A stretch of 43,128 bases of DNA, taken from the NCBI GenBank assembly GCA_026392515.1, contig JAPLBY010000023.1:1-43128 (forward strand), given 5' to 3'. Numbering within the stretch: position 1 is the first letter of the stretch; each line of letters begins with the position of its first letter. Positions 8,318 through 21,854 of this stretch are shown piece after piece. The notes under the pieces were generated by a model. That model was not told where the DNA came from, ran no database searches, and worked only from the letters and a program-made list of their open reading frames with translations. Both the position numbers and the translations under genes were made by a program. Source of the stretch: Actinomycetota bacterium. GTDB taxonomy: Bacteria; Actinomycetota; Actinomycetes; S36-B12; UBA5976.

Positions 8318-11300
8318 GATTGCTTCGCTAACAAGGCATTTAACTCAGCCACATGCTCTTGAATGGATTTAACCTTCATTGGGCCAGCTTGCAATGATGC
8401 AATACCTTCAACTGCAGCAGCTAAACCTTGCACGGTAGTAATTGATGCAGTGTTTGCTAGAACAGTTGCCATTCGAATTTCATAACCGTCGCGACGAGCT
8501 CCAGTTCCGTATGGAGTGTTCACAACTAAATCGATGTCGCCATCCATGATTGCTTCAACGGTAGTTTTCAAACCTTCACTTGATCCGATGTGTTGCTTAG
8601 CAACTAATTTGCTTTCAATGCCATTTTGCTTCAAAAACGCTGCAGTGCCTTCAGTTGCCATGATCGTGAAGCCCATTTCAACTAGCTTTCGAACTGGAGC
8701 TACGGCTTGTTCCTTGTCACGATCTGCTACCGAGACAAAAACTGATCCGCTTTGTGGCAAACCATCACAGTATGCCGCAAGTTGTGACTTGGCGAAAGCA
8801 GTTCCGAAGTCAACGTCAATTCCCATGACTTCACCAGTTGATTTCATTTCAGGACCCAGCACGGTATCCACGCCCATGAAGCGAGCAAATGGCAGCACGG
8901 CTTCCTTTACGCTGACTGCGCTACCAACTGGAGCGTCACCGCCATCACCAACTGGCCGCAAGAAACCTTCCTTGCGAAGGGTTGCAATGGAATCCCCTAC
9001 TGCAATTCGCGCTGCAGCCTTAGCAAGCGAGATGCCAGTGGCTTTTGAAACAAACGGCACGGTTCGCGAGGCGCGGGGGTTGGCTTCTAGGACATACAAA
9101 ATTCCATTGGCAAGTGCGTATTGCACATTAAGCAAGCCACGCACACCTACACCCTTTGCAATACCAAGAGTTGAGGTGCGAATCCGTTCAATTTCAGCTG
9201 GCCCCAATGTGTAAGGCGGTAGTGAACAAGCGGAATCACCCGAGTGGATTCCGGCTTCTTCAATGTGTTCCATTACGCCGCCGAGATAAAGCTCAGTTCC
9301 GTCGTACAGCGCATCGACATCGATTTCAATTGCATCGTCAAGGAAGCGATCAACCAGTACTGGATGTTCCGGATTAACTTGGGCTGCGCGAGTTAAGTAG
9401 TCATGCAACATGGTTTCGTCGTAGACAATTTCCATGCCACGGCCGCCGAGCACAAATGATGGGCGAACTAGAACTGGGTAGCCAATTCGATTCGCAATTT
9501 CTCGTGCGTCTTCAAATGAAGTTGCCATGCCATGTTCTGGTGATGGTAATCCAGCTTTTTCTAGAACTTCGCCAAATGCCCCGCGCTCTTCAGCTAAGTG
9601 AATCGCTTCTGGTGCAGTTCCCAACAGAGTTACGCCCGCATCTTTAAGACCTTGCGCTAAACCAAGTGGAGTTTGGCCACCAAGTTGGGTGATTACACCA
9701 AGCACAGGTCCGGCCAAAGTTTCGGCATGGATTACTTCAAGTACGTCTTCCAGGGTTAGCGGTTCGAAGTAGAGACGACTCGATGTGTCGTAGTCAGTAG
9801 AGACAGTCTCAGGGTTGCAGTTGATCATGATGGTGTCTAAACCTTTTTCACGCAAAGTCAGCGAGGCGTGCACACAGGAATAATCGAATTCAATTCCCTG
9901 CCCGATTCGGTTTGGACCCGATCCAAGAATGATCACTGCCGGATTGGCACGAGGTGCAACTTCGGTTTCTTGGTCATAAGACGAATAGTGATACGGAGTA
10001 AGCGCCGCAAATTCCGCCGCGCAAGTATCAACCGTCTTGTAAACCGGACGAACATCCAAGGTGTGGCGGATGCCGCGAACTTCTGCTTCAGAAATTCCGC
10101 GAATCAAACCGATTTGGGCATCCGAGAAACCATGACGCTTAGCCGCAACAATGGTGTGGCGATCCAGCGCTGATGCGGCCTTAAGATCTCGGGCAACTTC
10201 GCAAAGCAAAACAATTTGATCTAAGAACCATGGATCAATCTTTGTGGCTTCGAATACTTGTTCGACAGATGCGCCAGCCCAAAGTGCTAATTGCACTTGA
10301 TTTAGTCGCCCGTCGGTTGGGATTTTCATCTTGGTCAACAAATCCGCAATGTCGATTGACTTTGGATCTTGGGACCAGACAAAAAGGTTTTCTCTACGTT
10401 CAATTGAGCGAAGCGCTTTATGAAGTGCTTCTGTGAAGTTACGGCCAATCGCCATAGCTTCGCCAACTGACTTCATCGTTGTAGTTAAAGTCTGATCAGC
10501 ATTCGGGAACTTCTCAAATGCAAAGCGTGGGATCTTTACAACTACATAATCCAGAGTCGGCTCAAATGAAGCTGGAGTTTCCTTAGTTATGTCGTTTGGA
10601 ATTTCATCCAAGGTGTAACCGATTGCTAACCGAGCGGCAATCTTTGCGATTGGGAAACCGGTTGCCTTACTTGCTAGCGCGGATGATCGGGAAACGCGTG
10701 GATTCATTTCGATCACAATGATGCGACCATCTTCTGGGTTAACTGCGAACTGAATGTTGCAGCCACCGGTATCAACACCTACGGCGCGGATAATTGCGAT
10801 TCCAAGATCGCGAAGTTTTTGGAACTCACGATCAGTTAACGTCATCGATGGCGCAACCGTAATCGAATCGCCAGTGTGCACGCCCATTGGGTCTACGTTT
10901 TCGATGGAACAAACTACGACCACGTTGTCTTTGTTGTCACGCATTAACTCAAGTTCATACTCTTTCCAGCCAATGATTGACTCTTCGAGCAAAACTTCAG
11001 TAGTTGGGCTGGCTTGTAAACCCAGGCCAGCGATGCGATGTAAATCTTCTTCGTTATATGCAATACCAGAACCAGCGCCACCCATTGTGAAGGATGGTCG
11101 AACTACAACTGGGTAGCCAAGTTCCTTCACGCCATCTAAGCAATCCTGCATAGTGTGACAAACAAATGACTTGGCGCTTTCGCCTCCGATGTCAGCAACA
11201 ATCTGTCGGAACAGTTCGCGGTTCTCGCCGCGTTCAATGGCGTCAACGTCAGCGCCGATTAGTTCAACGTTGTACTTATCAAGTACGCCGTTTTTAAAGA

Positions 11301-11604
11301 GTGCGATTGCGGTGTTTAGTGCGGTCTGGCCACCAAGTGTTGGCAACAAGGCATCGGGTCGCTCGCGTTCGATAATTGTTGCAACCACTTCAGGAGTAAT
11401 TGGCTCGATGTATGTGGCATCGGCAAATTCTGGGTCAGTCATGATTGTGGCCGGATTGCTATTGACCAGAATTACTCGAAGGCCTTCAGCTTTTAGTACT
11501 CGACAAGCTTGGGTTCCGGAGTAATCGAATTCACATGCCTGGCCGATCACAATTGGACCAGAGCCAATCACCATTACCGATTTGATGTCGCTGCGACGTG
11601 GCAT
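8314..11604 (-). CDS. carB: Carbamoyl-phosphate synthase large subunit
   Basis: Makes carbamoyl phosphate for both pyrimidine and arginine synthesis, using ammonia delivered by CarA. At 1096 residues it has the usual duplicated structure: two pre-ATP-grasp/ATP-grasp halves. The first begins near residue 10 ([20 protein letters not shown]), and the second near residue 555 ([20 protein letters not shown]). An oligomerisation domain lies between them, and a C-terminal MGS-type allosteric domain ends the protein (from about 950, including the [19 protein letters not shown] segment). The start codon overlaps the carA stop by one base; pyrK overlaps its end by 4 bases. Confidence 0.99.
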   Translation of the reverse strand: MPRRSDIKSVMVIGSGPIVIGQACEFDYSGTQACRVLKAEGLRVILVNSNPATIMTDPEFADATYIEPITPEVVATIIERERPDALLPTLGGQTALNTAIALFKNGVLDKYNVELIGADVDAIERGENRELFRQIVADIGGESAKSFVCHTMQDCLDGVKELGYPVVVRPSFTMGGAGSGIAYNEEDLHRIAGLGLQASPTTEVLLEESIIGWKEYELELMRDNKDNVVVVCSIENVDPMGVHTGDSITVAPSMTLTDREFQKLRDLGIAIIRAVGVDTGGCNIQFAVNPEDGRIIVIEMNPRVSRSSALASKATGFPIAKIAARLAIGYTLDEIPNDITKETPASFEPTLDYVVVKIPRFAFEKFPNADQTLTTTMKSVGEAMAIGRNFTEALHKALRSIERRENLFVWSQDPKSIDIADLLTKMKIPTDGRLNQVQLALWAGASVEQVFEATKIDPWFLDQIVLLCEVARDLKAASALDRHTIVAAKRHGFSDAQIGLIRGISEAEVRGIRHTLDVRPVYKTVDTCAAEFAALTPYHYSSYDQETEVAPRANPAVIILGSGPNRIGQGIEFDYSCVHASLTLREKGLDTIMINCNPETVSTDYDTSSRLYFEPLTLEDVLEVIHAETLAGPVLGVITQLGGQTPLGLAQGLKDAGVTLLGTAPEAIHLAEERGAFGEVLEKAGLPSPEHGMATSFEDAREIANRIGYPVLVRPSFVLGGRGMEIVYDETMLHDYLTRAAQVNPEHPVLVDRFLDDAIEIDVDALYDGTELYLGGVMEHIEEAGIHSGDSACSLPPYTLGPAEIERIRTSTLGIAKGVGVRGLLNVQYALANGILYVLEANPRASRTVPFVSKATGISLAKAAARIAVGDSIATLRKEGFLRPVGDGGDAPVGSAVSVKEAVLPFARFMGVDTVLGPEMKSTGEVMGIDVDFGTAFAKSQLAAYCDGLPQSGSVFVSVADRDKEQAVAPVRKLVEMGFTIMATEGTAAFLKQNGIESKLVAKQHIGSSEGLKTTVEAIMDGDIDLVVNTPYGTGARRDGYEIRMATVLANTASITTVQGLAAAVEGIASLQAGPMKVKSIQEHVAELNALLAKQS

Positions 11605-12719
11605 TATCGCTTACCCTCCATCAGTTCAACAAATCGATCAAACAAGTAAGCCGAATCGTGCGGACCAGCCGCAGCTTCGGGGTGATACTGAACGCTAAAT
11701 GCTGGAACATCAACACATTCCAAACCTTCAACGACATTGTCATTAAGGCAGATATGGCTCACTCTTACGGTGCCGTAAGGCGTTTGGGAATCTCGATCAA
11801 TCGGAGCATCAACTGCAAAGCCATGGTTATGCGCAGTGACTTCAACTTTGTTCGTAGTGCGATCCATAACGGGTTGATTGATTCCGCGATGACCGTAGCG
11901 AAGTTTGTAAGTTCCAAACCCAAGGGCACGGCCCAAGATTTGGTTACCAAAACAGATTCCAAAGAATGGATGCTTGGCATCAAGAGTTGCTTGCACAAGT
12001 GAGATCGCGTGCAATGCAGTTGCTGGATCGCCCGGGCCGTTGGAAACGAAGATGCCATCTGGGCCAGCTGCTAGTAAATCTTCAGCAGAAATGTTCGCTG
12101 GTACGACGTGCACTTCAATCCCCCGCTGGGCCATCAAATGCGGAGTCATTGACTTAATGCCTAAGTCAAGAGCTGCCACCTGAAACTTCTTGGTGCCCAC
12201 TGCGGGCACGACATAAGTTTGCTTTGTAGAAACGGTTTCGGAAAAACTCGCACCAGACATTTCTGGAACTTCGCGTACTTTGCTCAACAGTGATTCGATG
12301 TCTTGCTCAGCAGCTGGGCCCGAGAAAATTCCAACGCGCATCGCGCCATGTTCCCGCAAGTGCCGAGTCAATGCGCGAGTATCAACATCGCTGATGCCAA
12401 CAACGTTTTGCTTTCGTAACTCGTCATCAAGACTTATCGTGGAGCGCCAGTTTGATGGGCGGCGAGCTGGATCTCGAACTACATAACCGGAAACCCAAAT
12501 TTGTTGTGATTCATCGTCTTCGTCATTCCAACCAGTGTTACCAATGTGTGGCGCAGTCTGCACTACAACCTGGCCACAATACGAAGGGTCAGTTATCGTC
12601 TCTTGGTAGCCAGTCATTCCAGTTGAGAAGACTGCTTCACCAAAAGCACTTCCATCGGCACCATATGAACGACCTGTGAATACTTGACCATCTTCAAGTA
12701 CTAGGACGGCTCGGGTCAT
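11604..12719 (-). CDS. carA: Carbamoyl-phosphate synthase small (glutaminase) subunit
   Basis: Hydrolyses glutamine and channels ammonia to CarB. The N-terminal CarA-specific domain ([13 protein letters not shown]...[14 protein letters not shown]) is followed by a class I glutamine amidotransferase domain. Its triad is visible: Cys256 in FGICFGNQ, and His346 and Glu348 in QYHPEA. The 371-residue length is normal. The ATG overlaps the pyrC stop by 4 bases. Confidence 0.98.
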   Translation of the reverse strand: MTRAVLVLEDGQVFTGRSYGADGSAFGEAVFSTGMTGYQETITDPSYCGQVVVQTAPHIGNTGWNDEDDESQQIWVSGYVVRDPARRPSNWRSTISLDDELRKQNVVGISDVDTRALTRHLREHGAMRVGIFSGPAAEQDIESLLSKVREVPEMSGASFSETVSTKQTYVVPAVGTKKFQVAALDLGIKSMTPHLMAQRGIEVHVVPANISAEDLLAAGPDGIFVSNGPGDPATALHAISLVQATLDAKHPFFGICFGNQILGRALGFGTYKLRYGHRGINQPVMDRTTNKVEVTAHNHGFAVDAPIDRDSQTPYGTVRVSHICLNDNVVEGLECVDVPAFSVQYHPEAAAGPHDSAYLFDRFVELMEGKR

Positions 12720-14013
12720 GCGTTGAGTTCTCCATTCAGCACAGTTGGTTTACCGCGATAGAACGTTGCAACAACTTTGCCGGGAAGGGTGCGTCCTGCG
12801 TACGGGGTGTTTCTACTTGCACTTACAGTCTTTCGTGCGTCGACTTCTTGACTTGCACGGGGATCAAAAATTACCAAGTTCGCTGGTGAGCCCACTTCAA
12901 TTGGCTGGCCCTGAGTGCTGACTCGACCAATCTGGGCTGGTGCTACTGACATTCGATCGGCAACTGCGGCCCAGTTCATTAGACCGGTCTGGACCATAGT
13001 TTCGTAGACCACACTTAAGGCGCTCTCTAGGCCATTCATGCCAAATGCTGCTGCGGTCCATTCGCAATCTTTGTCTTCGGAAGGATGTGGTGCGTGATCA
13101 GTTGCCACGATGTTGATCGTGCCATCGGCTAATCCAGCGCGAACTGCTTCGACATCAGCTTTGGTGCGAAGTGGTGGATTGACTTTGAAGATCGGATCAT
13201 AGGATTCGACAACATCGTCGGTGAAGTACAAGTGATGTGGAGTTACTTCAGCAGTGACATTAATGCCGCGGGACTTAGCCCAACGGATGATCTCGACGCT
13301 GCCCGCAGTTGAGAGATGGCAAACGTGCAATCTCGAGCCAACGTGGTGAGCTAGCAGCACATCGCGCGCGATGATTGCTTCTTCAGCAACTGCTGGCCAA
13401 CCGGCAAGACCTAATTTGCCTGAAATTACGCCTTCATTCATTTGCGCGCCTTCAGTCAATCTTGGCTCTTGGGCGTGCTGAGCTACAACACCATCAAATG
13501 CCTTGACGTATTCCAAAGCGCGACGCATCAATGCAGCGTCATGCACACACTTACCGTCATCACTAAACACTCGCACTGCTGCAGCGCTATCAGCCATCGC
13601 ACCTAGTTCGGCAAGTGCAGTTCCTTCAAGTCCCATAGTGACTGCGCCAACTGGACGAACATCTACTAACCCAGCTTCTTGCCCAAGTCGCCAAACTTGC
13701 TCAACAACACCTGCGGTATCTGCAACTGGATTGGTGTTCGCCATTGCATGCACTGCCGTGAATCCACCCATTGCCGCAGCGCGACTTCCAGATAAAACTG
13801 TTTCGGCATCTTCGCGACCTGGTTCACGTAAGTGAGTGTGTAGATCTACCAGGCCAGGCAAGGCAATACAGCCTGAGCCATCTACAGTTTGGTCAGCGGT
13901 TAAACCTTTACCAATTTCAGCGATCACACCATCTTTGACAACAATGTCAGTTGACTTGCCATCCAAAATTGCGACGTCCTTGATTACATAACTTGTCATA
14001 GCACTGCTTGCCA

Positions 14014-14014
<1 letters not shown>
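12716..14014 (-). CDS. pyrC: Dihydroorotase (class I, PyrC)
   Basis: Interconverts carbamoyl aspartate and dihydroorotate. It belongs to the amidohydrolase superfamily, with zinc ligands His59 and His61 in [10 protein letters not shown], and the catalytic aspartate in [12 protein letters not shown] near residue 312. The 432-residue length fits the class I enzymes found with pyrB in Gram-positives. The start is taken as GTG at 14012-14014, because a GGAG lies about 8 bases before it and it forms a TAGTG junction with pyrB. An ATG five codons later (13997-13999) is the alternative. Confidence 0.97.
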
Positions 14015-15545
<1,531 letters not shown>

Positions 15546-15578
15546 GCGTGCTTTCAAGCTTTCATTACTGTAGCAGGC

Positions 15579-17006
15579 TCAGGCGTTATTTGCGCCATGG
15601 CCCAATCTATGAACCCGCATACCGTTTGTAGAGCCAGGAACACCTGGTGGGACGCCTGCTATAACCACAATCGGGTCATGCATTTTGAAAATTCCCAGAC
15701 CCAGTAGGACCTTGTCCAGTTGGGCCACCATTTCATCGGTATGCGAAACCCCAGGAACTAGGAAAACTTCAGTCCCCCAAACTAATGAAAGTCGATTCCG
15801 CACATCTTCATTCGGTGTGAATGCCAGCAATCGCGTACGGCTTCGGTGCCTAGCCACTAGACGCGCTGAACTTCCAGTCTCAGTAAAGGCAACCAAGCTC
15901 ACTGCATTGACGTGACTTGCCACATCTACAGCAGCTAGACACATCGCTTTTGCTGTATCGCCTTGGGCATCATCAGCAAGCTCTGGCAAGGATTCAAGGG
16001 CTTCAGTTTCGATGTGACTGATAATTCGACTCATAGTTTGCACTACGTGGATTGGGTCAATACCAATACTGGTTTCCCCCGAGAGCATTAAAGCATCGGC
16101 GCCATCGAGGACAGCATTTGCAACGTCACTAGCTTCAGCGCGGGTTGGTCGATTAGAACCAATCATTGATTCAAGCATCTGGGTTGCCACAATTACTGGC
16201 TTGGTTGCAGCGCGGGCCAATTCGATTGCGCGCTTTTGTACCATCGGCACTTGTTCCAGTGGAAGCTCTACACCTAGATCACCACGTGCCACCATAATTC
16301 CATCGAACGCATCGATGATTTCCTGCAAGTTATCGACAGCCTGTGGCTTTTCAATCTTGGCAATGACTGGAATGCGACGACCTTCTTGATCCATGATCTT
16401 GTGAACATCGGCAATGTCAGCAGCACTTCGGACAAATGAAAGTGCGATCATGTCAACGCCCTGCTTAAGCGCCCATCGCAAATCCGAAATATCTTTTTCG
16501 GAAAGCGCTGGAACGCTAACAGCAACACCAGGCAAATTGATTCCTTTGTTGTCGCTTACAGTTCCAGCTTCAGTAACGCGGGTTTGCACAGAGTCAGAGG
16601 TAACTTCCAGAACTTCTAAACCGACTTTGCCGTCATCAATCAGAATGCGATCGCCAATCTTGCAATCACCAGGCAAACCTGAATAAGTAGTGCCACAGAT
16701 AGTTGCATCGCCCGCAACATCGCGCGTTGTGATCGTAAATGAATCGCCCAGATGTAGTTCGACTGGGCCTGATGCAAATCGACCCAACCTGATTTTTGGT
16801 CCTTGTAAATCTGCAAGGATTCCAACACCTTTACCAGATTCGTTTGAAGCAGCGCGAACCATCTCATATGAGCGGGCATGATCTGCTTGTTCACCGTGTG
16901 AAAGATTAAGTCGCACAACATTCATGCCAGCAGCGACAAGATTTTTGATGATTTCAGGGGAAGCACTAGCCGGACCTAGCGTGCAAACAATTTTCGCGCG
17001 GCGCAC
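15579..17006 (-). CDS. pyk: Pyruvate kinase
   Basis: Final ATP-yielding step of glycolysis, phosphoenolpyruvate to pyruvate. The family start RRAKIVCTLGPAS, the NLSHG segment near residue 34, the active-site signature with the catalytic lysine (VIAKIEKPQA, about residue 220), and MVARGDLGVELP are all present. A C-terminal regulatory domain is retained. The 475-residue length is normal. Translation starts at GTG 17004-17006 with AGGA upstream. It lies 78 bases before pyrR and 47 after lgt, on the same strand, so read-through into the pyr operon is possible. Confidence 0.98.
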   Translation of the reverse strand: MRRAKIVCTLGPASASPEIIKNLVAAGMNVVRLNLSHGEQADHARSYEMVRAASNESGKGVGILADLQGPKIRLGRFASGPVELHLGDSFTITTRDVAGDATICGTTYSGLPGDCKIGDRILIDDGKVGLEVLEVTSDSVQTRVTEAGTVSDNKGINLPGVAVSVPALSEKDISDLRWALKQGVDMIALSFVRSAADIADVHKIMDQEGRRIPVIAKIEKPQAVDNLQEIIDAFDGIMVARGDLGVELPLEQVPMVQKRAIELARAATKPVIVATQMLESMIGSNRPTRAEASDVANAVLDGADALMLSGETSIGIDPIHVVQTMSRIISHIETEALESLPELADDAQGDTAKAMCLAAVDVASHVNAVSLVAFTETGSSARLVARHRSRTRLLAFTPNEDVRNRLSLVWGTEVFLVPGVSHTDEMVAQLDKVLLGLGIFKMHDPIVVIAGVPPGVPGSTNGMRVHRLGHGANNA

Positions 17007-17053
17007 AATTTTTCCTAACCAGAGATTAGGGCTAGTTTATCGCTAGTAAGAAG

Positions 17054-18043
17054 CTATTGCTTTGGTTTCGCTCGACGTCCGCGTGGTTTGGATTCGCTGG
17101 TCTGAACTGAAGATGAACTATTGGTAAGCGATTCTGAATTTTCGGAAACATTCTCGCCTGATGAAACTGCAACAGCTGCTGCTACCACTGGTTCCTGGCC
17201 TTGTATCACTAGCTTTCCATCCGACATAAGTTCGCGCCCTGGATTCTTTTCACTTGATCGCACTAAGTAAAGCAGCGCTAAAGCTCCAATAATCAATGCC
17301 GTCCACACGTTGAAGCGAAGGCCAAGTATGTGGCGGGCATCATCAATTCGCATAGTCTCGATCAAGCCACGAGCAGCGCAGTAGAGCGCAGCGTAGAGCG
17401 CGAATACTCGACCGTGTCCCATTACGTATCGCTTGTCTGCCCATATGACAAAGAATCCAATTGCAATGCATGCCAGTGCTTCATACAGAAACGTTGGGTG
17501 GAAGGTTTCAAATTGCGTGAATTCCGTTGGTCGGTTTTCAGTTGCGATTTCTAAACCCCAAGGCAACGTAGTTGGCCGACCAAAAAGTTCCTGATTGAAC
17601 CAGTTGCCTAATCTTCCGATGGCTTGCGCAAATGCAATGCCTGGAGCAATTGAATCGGCAAAAGGTGCAAATGGAACGCCAAGTCGTTTAGCCCCAATCC
17701 AGGCACCTACTCCGCCAAGAGCTAAAGCTCCCCAAATTCCAAGGCCACCTTCCCAAATTCGCAAAGCTCCTAGGAAGCCCTTGCCACCTTCGCTGAAGTA
17801 AAGTTCCCAGTCAGTCGCCACGTGATAAATCCGGCCACCGATGATTCCAAATGGCACTGCCCACATTGCAATGTCCGCTACTTGTCCATCGAGTCCACCA
17901 CGAGCAATCCAGCGCTTATTTCCTAGCCAAACCGCAACAAAGATGCCAACCAAAATGAAGAAGGCATAAGCGCGCAGTGGAACTGGACCCAGTTGCCACA
18001 CGCTCTGCGAAGGACTCGGAATAAAAGCAGGAATCAAAAGCAT
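17054..18043 (-). CDS. lgt: Prolipoprotein diacylglyceryl transferase
   Basis: A membrane enzyme that transfers diacylglycerol from phosphatidylglycerol to the lipobox cysteine of prolipoproteins. About seven hydrophobic segments are visible. The signature GRLGNWFNQELFGRPT near residues 142-157 carries the conserved Arg and Asn, and FHPTFLYEA and RGLIETMRIDD near residue 239 are also conserved. At 329 residues it has a charged, Ser-rich cytoplasmic C-terminal tail ending RGRRAKPKQ, common in Actinobacteria. The ATG has no clear Shine-Dalgarno; a small inverted repeat (TTAAGT/ACTTAA, 18046-18063) spans the junction with the upstream gene. lspA, which acts next in lipoprotein maturation, is elsewhere in this window. 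Confidence 0.97.
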   Translation of the reverse strand: MLLIPAFIPSPSQSVWQLGPVPLRAYAFFILVGIFVAVWLGNKRWIARGGLDGQVADIAMWAVPFGIIGGRIYHVATDWELYFSEGGKGFLGALRIWEGGLGIWGALALGGVGAWIGAKRLGVPFAPFADSIAPGIAFAQAIGRLGNWFNQELFGRPTTLPWGLEIATENRPTEFTQFETFHPTFLYEALACIAIGFFVIWADKRYVMGHGRVFALYAALYCAARGLIETMRIDDARHILGLRFNVWTALIIGALALLYLVRSSEKNPGRELMSDGKLVIQGQEPVVAAAVAVSSGENVSENSESLTNSSSSVQTSESKPRGRRAKPKQ

Positions 18044-18059
18044 TGTTAAGTTAAATCAC

Positions 18060-18869
18060 TTAACTCTTGGTAGCAGCTTCGATGGCTGCAGTGAGCTGAG
18101 CTGGATCAAACAAAACATCGCCACTTAACTCGGTGCCGTTAAGAAGTCCAGTTGGCGTGGATGAAACGCCCTCTGAGTTAAATGCATCATATGAATTAGC
18201 AACCCAACCGGCGTACTTTTCTGATGTTAGGCAATCTTTAAAAGCAGTAAGTGCATCACCGGTAATACCTGAAGTTTCAGCAAATGAAACCAAGGTGTCA
18301 TTTGAGTATCCGGCGCCTTCTTCAGCAGGTTGGTTTGCGAAAACCGTTGCATGGAACTTGCTTTCAGCCTTTGCATCTACCGCACAACCAAACGCGATGG
18401 TTGCACGCTGGGAAGAATTTGGATTACCAGCTGCAGTATTTGAAGAAAGTAGATTCTTGTCTAAGAAAATAGTTGGTCGATATTCAACGCGAACTTTTCC
18501 AGCGTCAATGAGCCCTTGAATCGAAGCGCCTGAGGCTTCTTCGAAACGAGCACAGGCTGGGCACTGGAAGTCTTCCCATAGTTGAAGTACTGGAATCTTG
18601 TCAGCATCGGGTGCAGTCCAAGCTGGTCCAACTTTTACGCCATAGGTATCGGACGTAACGCCAGTTGGCAGAGCTGCGTCTGTTGGCACTACTGCATCTT
18701 TGTTGGAAAGAACTGGAATCGCGATCAACGCGGCCATAACAGCGACTACAACTAGCCCACCAATGATGCGAATCTTGCGCTGACGCTTTTGTTCAATTGC
18801 AGCGGCTTCTTGACGAGCTGCAGCGGCGGCGGCTTTGGCGGCTTTGGCACTCATGTTTTCTTGTGACAC
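18060..18869 (-). CDS. Membrane-anchored DsbA-like thiol-disulfide oxidoreductase
   Basis: A 269-residue protein with a short Ala/Lys/Gln-rich cytoplasmic N terminus, one transmembrane helix at about residues 34-54, and an extracytoplasmic thioredoxin-fold domain. The active site is CPAC at 103-106 within WEDFQCPACARFEEA. The VSSTPTGLLNG segment near residue 236 supplies the cis-proline loop. It probably forms or reshuffles disulfides in exported proteins. GTG at 18867-18869 is preferred because TGGAG lies 5 bases upstream; an ATG five codons in is the alternative. It sits between trpA and lgt, 16 bases before lgt. The specific substrates are unknown. Confidence 0.88.
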   Translation of the reverse strand: MSQENMSAKAAKAAAAAARQEAAAIEQKRQRKIRIIGGLVVVAVMAALIAIPVLSNKDAVVPTDAALPTGVTSDTYGVKVGPAWTAPDADKIPVLQLWEDFQCPACARFEEASGASIQGLIDAGKVRVEYRPTIFLDKNLLSSNTAAGNPNSSQRATIAFGCAVDAKAESKFHATVFANQPAEEGAGYSNDTLVSFAETSGITGDALTAFKDCLTSEKYAGWVANSYDAFNSEGVSSTPTGLLNGTELSGDVLFDPAQLTAAIEAATKS

Positions 18870-18971
18870 GAAAACTCCATTAATTAAGGTTGCTATTCAA
18901 GTGAAAACTTACATTCCCTTAATTATGTCGCACTTTTTCAAGTGCTGGAACTTGCTAAAAAGTAAGCAGAT

Positions 18972-19751
18972 TTAGCGGGCTAAGCCTTTAGAAAGTGCCT
19001 GCGCTAAAGCCTTCGCGCCAGCTGCGCCATCCTTCTTGATCGCAGTAACAAATGCGCTACCCACGATTACGCCATCTGCATACTGGGCAATCTCATGAGC
19101 CTGTTCTGGTGTGGAAACACCAAGCCCCACAGCCACTGGCAGATCGCTATGTCGTCGGACTTTCGCAACTAGCCCTTCAATCGCATCTGAAATTGAAGTG
19201 CGTGCGCCAGTTACTCCCATGACGGCTCCGGCATAGATGAAGCCTGTAGTTGCGTTTGCGACTTTTGCAATTCGTTCGTCGGAACTGGAAAGTGCAACCA
19301 AAAAAACTCGATCAACATCATGTGAATTAGTTGCCAAAATCCAGTCGTCGGCTTCTTCTGGAGTTAGGTCAGGTGTAATCACACCAACACCACCAGCAGC
19401 ATGGAAGTCGGTAGCAAAGGAATCAACACCATATCGCTCAATGGGATTCCAGTAAGACATGACAAGTGCTGGTACTCCAAGGTCTGCAACGCGCTTAACT
19501 GTGTTAATAACAGTTGCAGATTTTGTGCCACCTTCAAGTGAAATATTCACTGCGTCCTGGATTGTTGGGCCATCCATTACGGGATCGCTGTATGGAAAAC
19601 CAATTTCAACGATATCAACGCCGCCTTCAACCATGGCCGTAATACATTCAACTGCGCCATCTTCAGTTGGATAACCAGCAGGCAAATATGCAATCAGCGC
19701 CGCACGATTTTCCGACTTAGCGCGCGCGAATGCATCGTGCAACAAACTCAT
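18972..19751 (-). CDS. trpA: Tryptophan synthase alpha chain
   Basis: Cleaves indole-3-glycerol phosphate to indole, which tunnels to TrpB. Catalytic Glu49 and Asp60 are at the canonical positions in [30 protein letters not shown] and the phosphate-binding [10 protein letters not shown] are also conserved. At 259 residues it is of normal length. The ATG overlaps the trpB stop (ATATGA junction), so the two subunits are probably translationally coupled. Confidence 0.98.
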   Translation of the reverse strand: MSLLHDAFARAKSENRAALIAYLPAGYPTEDGAVECITAMVEGGVDIVEIGFPYSDPVMDGPTIQDAVNISLEGGTKSATVINTVKRVADLGVPALVMSYWNPIERYGVDSFATDFHAAGGVGVITPDLTPEEADDWILATNSHDVDRVFLVALSSSDERIAKVANATTGFIYAGAVMGVTGARTSISDAIEGLVAKVRRHSDLPVAVGLGVSTPEQAHEIAQYADGVIVGSAFVTAIKKDGAAGAKALAQALSKGLAR

Positions 19752-20956
19752 ATATTCATACCAAAGTATTTGGCCGCAGTTTCGACATCCTTATCGCCAC
19801 GACCCGAAAGATTAATCAAGATGATTGCACCCTCGCCAAGTTCTTTACCAATCTCAATTGCGCCAGCCAGTGCGTGGGCAGTTTCAATGGCAGGAATGAT
19901 TCCTTCGGTCTCACAAAGCAACTTGAATGCGTTCATCGCTTCAACATCGGTAACTGAACGATATTCAGCGCGACCAATGTCAGCTAAGTACGCATGCTCA
20001 GGTCCAACACTTGGATAGTCCAAGCCGGCAGAGATGGAATGGCTTTCGATAGTTTGTCCGTCATCATCTTGCATGATGTAAGAACGCGCGCCATGAAGAA
20101 CTCCGACTGCGCCACCTACGATTGTTGAAGCGTGGCGACCTGTTTCAATACCGTCACCACCGGCTTCTAACCCAAGTAAGCGAACGTCAGCATCGCCAAT
20201 GAATGCGGTGAAGATTCCGATTGCATTTGAGCCACCACCAACGCAGGCTGCAACAACATCTGGCAAGCGACCGTAACGGCTAAGCATCTGTTCGCGGGAT
20301 TCATCTCCGATAATTCGGTGGAAGTCACGAACCATTTCTGGAAACGGCGCTGGCCCAGCAACTGTGCCAAGCATGTAATGCGTAGTTTCTACATTTGCAA
20401 CCCAGTCGCGCATGGCTTCGTTAATTGCATCCTTAAGAGTGCGACTACCGATAGTTACAGGTACGACGGTTGCGCCAAGAAGTTTCATGCGGGCAACGTT
20501 TAGAGCCTGACGCTTGGTGTCTTCCTCGCCCATGTAAACAACGCACTCAAGACCAAGCAGTGCTGCAACGGTTGCAGTAGCAACACCATGTTGTCCGGCT
20601 CCAGTTTCGGCAATCACGCGGGTTTTACCCATGCGCTGAGTTAGCAGTCCCTGGCCTAGAACGTTGTTGATTTTGTGTGAGCCAGTGTGATTTAAGTCTT
20701 CGCGCTTTAGCAGGATGGTTGCGCCGCCAGCATGTTCAGCAAATCTCTTTGCCTCGGTGATTGGGCTCGGTCGACCCGTGTAATTAACCTGCAAATCTCG
20801 AAGCTGTTTCAAGAAACTTGGATCTACTGATGCTTTGCGGAATGCCTCGTCTAATTCATCGAGAGCTGCCATCAACGCTTCAGGAACGAAGCGACCGCCG
20901 AATTTTCCGAAGTGGCCGCGCAGATCTGGCACTGATACAACATCATTTGCTGTCAT
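19748..20956 (-). CDS. trpB: Tryptophan synthase beta chain
   Basis: A PLP enzyme that joins indole and serine to make tryptophan. The PLP lysine is Lys95 in [11 protein letters not shown]. The GGGSNAIG phosphate-binding loop and the ETGAGQHG carboxylate loop are intact. At 402 residues it is the standard TrpB1 form. The start follows the trpC stop by 11 bases with only a weak ribosome-binding site. It overlaps trpA by 4 bases. Confidence 0.98.
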   Translation of the reverse strand: MTANDVVSVPDLRGHFGKFGGRFVPEALMAALDELDEAFRKASVDPSFLKQLRDLQVNYTGRPSPITEAKRFAEHAGGATILLKREDLNHTGSHKINNVLGQGLLTQRMGKTRVIAETGAGQHGVATATVAALLGLECVVYMGEEDTKRQALNVARMKLLGATVVPVTIGSRTLKDAINEAMRDWVANVETTHYMLGTVAGPAPFPEMVRDFHRIIGDESREQMLSRYGRLPDVVAACVGGGSNAIGIFTAFIGDADVRLLGLEAGGDGIETGRHASTIVGGAVGVLHGARSYIMQDDDGQTIESHSISAGLDYPSVGPEHAYLADIGRAEYRSVTDVEAMNAFKLLCETEGIIPAIETAHALAGAIEIGKELGEGAIILINLSGRGDKDVETAAKYFGMNI

Positions 20957-20967
20957 TTTCGCCAGTC

Positions 20968-21786
20968 CTAAGAACGATTCAATAAGAATTTTTTACGGGC
21001 CCGAATTCCCGCCTGAGTCCATTCTGCGACAGTTTCGGCCGGAGTACCACCCGTGACTAAGGCCTCACCGACCAGTACTGCTCCAGCGCCACTTAAAACT
21101 AAGGCTTCGACTTGATCGGTAGTGGAAATCCCAGACTCTGCAATGGCCAAAATCTCATTTGGGATTTGCGGAATCAAGTTGTGGCAGACGTCCAAACTAA
21201 CTTCCAAGGTCTTTAAATTACGAGCATTGACCCCTATGAGTTTCGGATTAATCGCTAGGGCTCGGTGTAGTTCCGGCTCATCATGAACTTCAACTAGAAC
21301 TGACATGCCAAGTTCATCGGCTAGTTGATTCAATTCTGAAAGTTGAGAATCCGACAATCCGGCCACGATTAGCAGAATTACATCGGCGCCATGCGCTCGA
21401 GCTTCCCACACTTGATATTCATCAACCATGAAGTCTTTGCGCAAAATTGGTATTGAGACTTTGCGTCTAACTGCATCAAGGTCAGAAAGGTTGCCGTTGA
21501 ATTTACGCTGCTCGGTCAGAACGCTAATGACTTGCGCTCCCCCTGTTTGATACGCCATCGCTAATGAAGCTGGATCTGGAATATCAGAAAGGTGACCTTT
21601 ACTTGGACTTGCGCGTTTAACTTCCGAGATGACACTGAAGGAATTCTTAAGGAGTAAGTCTGCAGCCGGCAATGCGCGTGGAACTTCATTAACTTGAGTT
21701 TTAAGTTCACTGAGTGAAACTGAAGTTTTTCGCACCGCAAGGTCTTCTTTAACTCCCTGGATGATTGAATCCAGAACAGAAGTCAT
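20968..21786 (-). CDS. trpC: Indole-3-glycerol phosphate synthase
   Basis: Ring closure of carboxyphenylamino-deoxyribulose phosphate to indoleglycerol phosphate. The family motif is intact: E55 and K57 in [12 protein letters not shown]. Downstream, [22 protein letters not shown] (catalytic Lys) and [12 protein letters not shown] are conserved. At 272 residues it is a mono-functional TrpC without a fused TrpF. The ATG at 21784-21786 has GAGAGG upstream. The 68-base spacer before it shows no tryptophan-rich leader peptide. Confidence 0.97.
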   Translation of the reverse strand: MTSVLDSIIQGVKEDLAVRKTSVSLSELKTQVNEVPRALPAADLLLKNSFSVISEVKRASPSKGHLSDIPDPASLAMAYQTGGAQVISVLTEQRKFNGNLSDLDAVRRKVSIPILRKDFMVDEYQVWEARAHGADVILLIVAGLSDSQLSELNQLADELGMSVLVEVHDEPELHRALAINPKLIGVNARNLKTLEVSLDVCHNLIPQIPNEILAIAESGISTTDQVEALVLSGAGAVLVGEALVTGGTPAETVAEWTQAGIRARKKFLLNRS

Positions 21787-21854
21787 GTTGTGCCTCTCTT
21801 GGGGACTAGCAGAACCTAAGGCCGAAAATCTGTCCTAATAAGGTTTCGAAAAAA

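Noticed and set aside
18905-18971. GCACTT/AAGTGC hairpin beyond trpA, considered as the trp terminator
   Set aside because: A 6-bp stem with a GAAA-type loop is present but no T-tract follows, and the downstream dsbA-like gene is on the same strand, so termination cannot be claimed.
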